DNA from: Ascaris suum
Taxonomy: Eukaryota > Nematoda > Chromadorea > Rhabditida > Ascarididae
Length of the DNA: 64,000 nucleotides
Assembly: GCA_013433145.1 (NCBI GenBank)
Contig: CM024187.1
Span: 20,697,826 to 20,761,825, forward strand
Direction: 5' to 3'
Part shown: positions 60,940-64,000 of the stretch, one piece after another
How positions within the stretch are numbered: the first letter of the stretch is position 1
Layout: the number at the start of each line of letters is the position of its first letter
Notes under the pieces: model-generated
Database searches by the model: none
Seen by the model: only the letters and a program-made list of their open reading frames with translations
Told to the model about the DNA's origin: nothing
Program-made: the position numbers and the translations under genes

Positions 60940-62432
60940 CTGATTCAAAAGTTAGTGCATCTTCACGAGGATCTGGACGCTGCTTGAATGAGTCAAGTGA
61001 GTAAAGTGAGTACGATCCCAGATATCCCTGAAGAGCGCGGACATGATATGCAGCGCTTTTGTCGGTCAGCTATTGTAAATGTCGTATAAAGCGTACAGTT
61101 TGTTTGTTTAATTGAAAGTAGTGAAAACAAAAAGGTTGTCTAACATATAGATATCACATGTCAGCATCTGCAATCATGAGTCTTATTGCTTCGTTTAATG
61201 CGGCCAATTTTAAGCACTTCCAATAAATGAACAATAAATCTTTACTCAACAACATTACGTTTAAATACGGTGGAGGATAATCACAAAAAATTGCTTATAT
61301 CGGATCTGGCAAGAACGTCGATCCATGAAGTTATCCGTCGAGCTGCAAGAAGCGATTTCGATAGCAATGAATATCCTATAAAATTTCCATCCCGTTAGAA
61401 AATTATAATCAAAACCATATTTTTGGTTCATTGCGATTCAAGACTCAAAGCGAAAGTTCTGCGTAAAACGTGACGTTAGTTCATGACACGCTAATGCTCT
61501 AAGGTAGATACCCACGATGATCAATAAGTAATGTGCACGGGACGTGATCGTTACACATAACGTGTCGAATTTCTTTTCCATAAGATAACTGCCGATGAAG
61601 CAGTACCATAATAGACGAAACCAGTGCAAATTGTAGGATTTTTTTTCCAGACGATACATCACCTCACCAATTTCCGATCAGTTTTTCAACGAATCATTGC
61701 ATAACTCGCAAGCAATCTTGAGATAATCGACGAAAATCTAGATTTGCGTTGGAATTGCTTAGTGATGCCGCAATAACAAACAAACATCCCATGACATTTC
61801 ACTGTACAAAACCTACTGATCGCTTCATAGGCACTAGAAATACTTTCATCCGTTCTAATCAACCAAAAATAAACGGATTAAAATTTTTGAGCGGTTTGAG
61901 CGTTTCGTCGCTAGTGCAATAGGGGATTGCTTGAAGAACAATGCCCCACTCATCATTGCAATCACGCACTTCCTTACCAGTCGCCTTCATGAAATCCTCT
62001 GATATTCTTTTTTCGTTCTATGAACAATCGCAAAGCTTTATTGCACAATTATTTACTCCTCCTTATTTATTTATTTATTCATTCATTTAATTCAGTATCC
62101 CGAAGTGGGGAAACGTACAGTGTTGATTAGCATGAACAAGAAGAAAGACCAAAACGAGCTTCCCCTAAATAAACATGCAAAATGAAATTAGAGCTTTACA
62201 TGTTGGGATTTCTTTGCTTTACGGGAAGTGACTTATGCTTCTAGTCGTCTTCTATAATGACCTTTCCGGGTACGCTGTAAATTGTGGGCAGCCGGTGAAA
62301 TGAGTAGTACCTATGCTTTCGGGTCAAGGCTATACCGTTCGAACTATTCGGTCACCTCAACATCATGAGATGTCCCAGTACAGACCTCAGTGAATAATTT
62401 TTCTTCGACTAGTGTAATGTGGACGTTTTAAA

Positions 62433-62446
62433 GGGGGGGGGGGGGG
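62433..62446. repeat. Poly(G) tract, 14 G
   Basis: A homopolymer of 14 G on the + strand in DNA without a supported gene. Confidence 0.9.
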
Positions 62447-62604
62447 TCTCATCGAACTCGCCCAGATAGTCCACTGATCCTGTTTAGAAGAAAACTTCGG
62501 TTATTCAAATGCAGTTCTGTTTAATCGAATCCGTTCAGCTGGCAGACATTTCCGTCCCGCTTTTTCATGTTCTTTAATATTACTGCAGTAGCCTTTGTAG
62601 CCGT

Positions 62605-62796
62605 TTAAAATGCTTTATCCTTGTAACGTGCACTTAAGGCATGCAGGTGCACCTTTTGATCTGTCAGGTGCAGACCGCCATCCAGAGCAACGATGCATTC
62701 GTTAACGATAACAGCCCTCCAACAGCCAACAAAACGGACCGATAGCAGGGCAATACCTTGTTGCGAACGATACTTAAATGTCTCAATTTGAAGCAT
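62605..62796 (-). CDS. Open frame, possible exon, unrecognised
   Basis: A 63-codon minus-strand frame from ATG (MLQIETFKYRSQQG) to TAA, with higher GC than its flanks and coding-like content (GLHLTDQKVHLHALSARY). No domain, splice partner or repeat relation was found, so the call is weak. Confidence 0.15.
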   Translation of the reverse strand: MLQIETFKYRSQQGIALLSVRFVGCWRAVIVNECIVALDGGLHLTDQKVHLHALSARYKDKAF

Positions 62797-63505
62797 GCAG
62801 GCGTACGCAAATTTTAGTTGATATCACTTTATGATTCACTTCAACTCATCTGCTTATCTGTGAGCGTAGGAATTTTATGACTGACTGCACATTAAAATCA
62901 ATGACGATTTCGTCGTGTTATCAACACCTCCTCCACAGGCTTTCTGGCAAAACGGAAGTAAGAGCAATAGAAAGCATATTATAAACTACACTGTCATCAC
63001 AGTTTGTGATCGCTCGAGCGCTACGAATGAAAATGGCGATCGAGATAGCGCTACGGAGTGTATCATAGATCTTCGACCTCTAACATGATAGCCCAACTGC
63101 GAAGCGACTTTCATATTGGATCGAATCTATCAGGACGCTAAAACGTTACGGTCGAGCAGAAATAAAACTTTTAAGCAACTTTAAAGAACAGAATGCAAAA
63201 TTTTTGTGGATATTTTCATTTCCGGAATAAGAATTAAGGACGCAATGTGATAACAAATCACTCCCATAAATGTGGTTACGCCAGTGGCTGCGTTAGGGGC
63301 ATCCTAACATCGTTGGAACCTGCGCAGAATATGTGGCAAAGTGAAGTGTAACTATTTTCCGGCTGAAGTACTCAAGCCCTTCGTCGCAGATTTTTAATAT
63401 TAGAACACGTTGAAGTAGACATCAAATTTTATACGTGTTAGTTAATATAAATGAGTTTTACAAGGTGATTTGTGATATTTGCGAACCTTATAGTCTTCTT
63501 TTAAC

Positions 63506-63590
63506 CTGAACGGGCAGAAGCCGATAAAGAAAATCCCACATATAACTCCTCCGCCTGCATATCCTGCACCACTTCCTCGAACTGATATTT
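63506..63590 (-). CDS. Possible internal exon, Gly-rich plus membrane segment
   Basis: The stretch lies between an AATTACAG acceptor and a TTCAG|GTTAAA donor and stays open in one frame (2+81+2 bases). It encodes SVRGSGAGYAGGG followed by the hydrophobic VICGIFFIGFCPF, which could be the start of a transmembrane helix in a small membrane protein. The gene would continue with exons to either side that I did not identify. It could be chance. Confidence 0.25.
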
Positions 63591-64000
63591 CTGTAATTAG
63601 TGGGTTCAAAAACTCCTCTCCACCCTCCCCCCCCCACCTCCTCCCACTTACGCCCTCTTTCGTATATACATCGATTTTTAAAAGTCTTGGGCGCTGTAAG
63701 TCCAACGACGACTTATAAGCAGAGCAATACCTTATTGATAACGCGAAATGCAATTCCGTTCACTGTGCGCCTATAGATGCTTGAATGAAACAGTTTCCCA
63801 CATTCGGAAATACACTGATTTCACAACAACTCTCCAAATTCACCCGACGTAGTGAATTCTTCAAATGAACGCCAATATTTGAATGTACTACGCAAATTGT
63901 TTTTCCACCAATAATACGTCAAATGCTTCTGCAAATCATTCAAAAATCGAAAGTGTAGAATAAAACAAAAAAAAAAAAACTGATGTAAATATTTCGATAT

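Overview
The window looks like nuclear DNA of a nematode, most probably a clade V rhabditid or strongylid. Coding exons are short and separated by AT-rich introns of 100 bases to several kilobases. Acceptors are mostly of the TTTTCAG type, the base composition is near 40% GC, and the best recognised genes align exon by exon with animal proteins. No bacterial or viral genes, rRNA, tRNA or CRISPR array were seen. Gene models were built by hand from splice signals and reading phase, so 5' and 3' ends are less certain than internal exons.

Left part (1-17 kb): about 6 kb without a supportable gene, then a three-exon calmodulin-like gene of CALML4 type on the + strand (5963-7654). A head-to-head pair follows, formed by a small - strand ORF (10530-10868) and a three-exon + strand gene for a 247-residue coiled-coil protein I do not recognise (10935-12466). 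A cluster of possible - strand exons lies at 15.5-16.3 kb.

Middle part (17-44 kb): the + strand is visibly A-rich throughout, as expected if a long - strand transcription unit with T-rich introns fills it. Eight phase-compatible - strand exons between 36946 and about 23455 encode part of a protein that I tentatively read as the Treslin/TICRR/Sld3-like replication-initiation factor, with minimal CDK consensus sites in its Ser-rich C-terminal half. Its N-terminus was not resolved. One of its introns holds a perfect 28-bp fold-back hairpin, and a (TA)n microsatellite of about 90 bases lies farther upstream.

Right part (44-64 kb): composition switches to T-rich on the + strand. A GC-rich, probably bidirectional promoter region (42.9-44.3 kb) separates the two transcription domains. 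An orphan terminal exon (47433-47630) is followed by the best-supported gene of the window, a complete 13-exon GCN5/PCAF histone acetyltransferase (pcaf-1-like, 48164-57665) with PCAF N-terminal, GNAT and bromodomain regions and one apparent GC-AG intron. Downstream there are only tentative exons.

The two recognised large genes act in chromatin acetylation and, tentatively, in CDK-controlled origin firing. They are divergently arranged, but the sequence shows no functional link beyond the shared promoter region.
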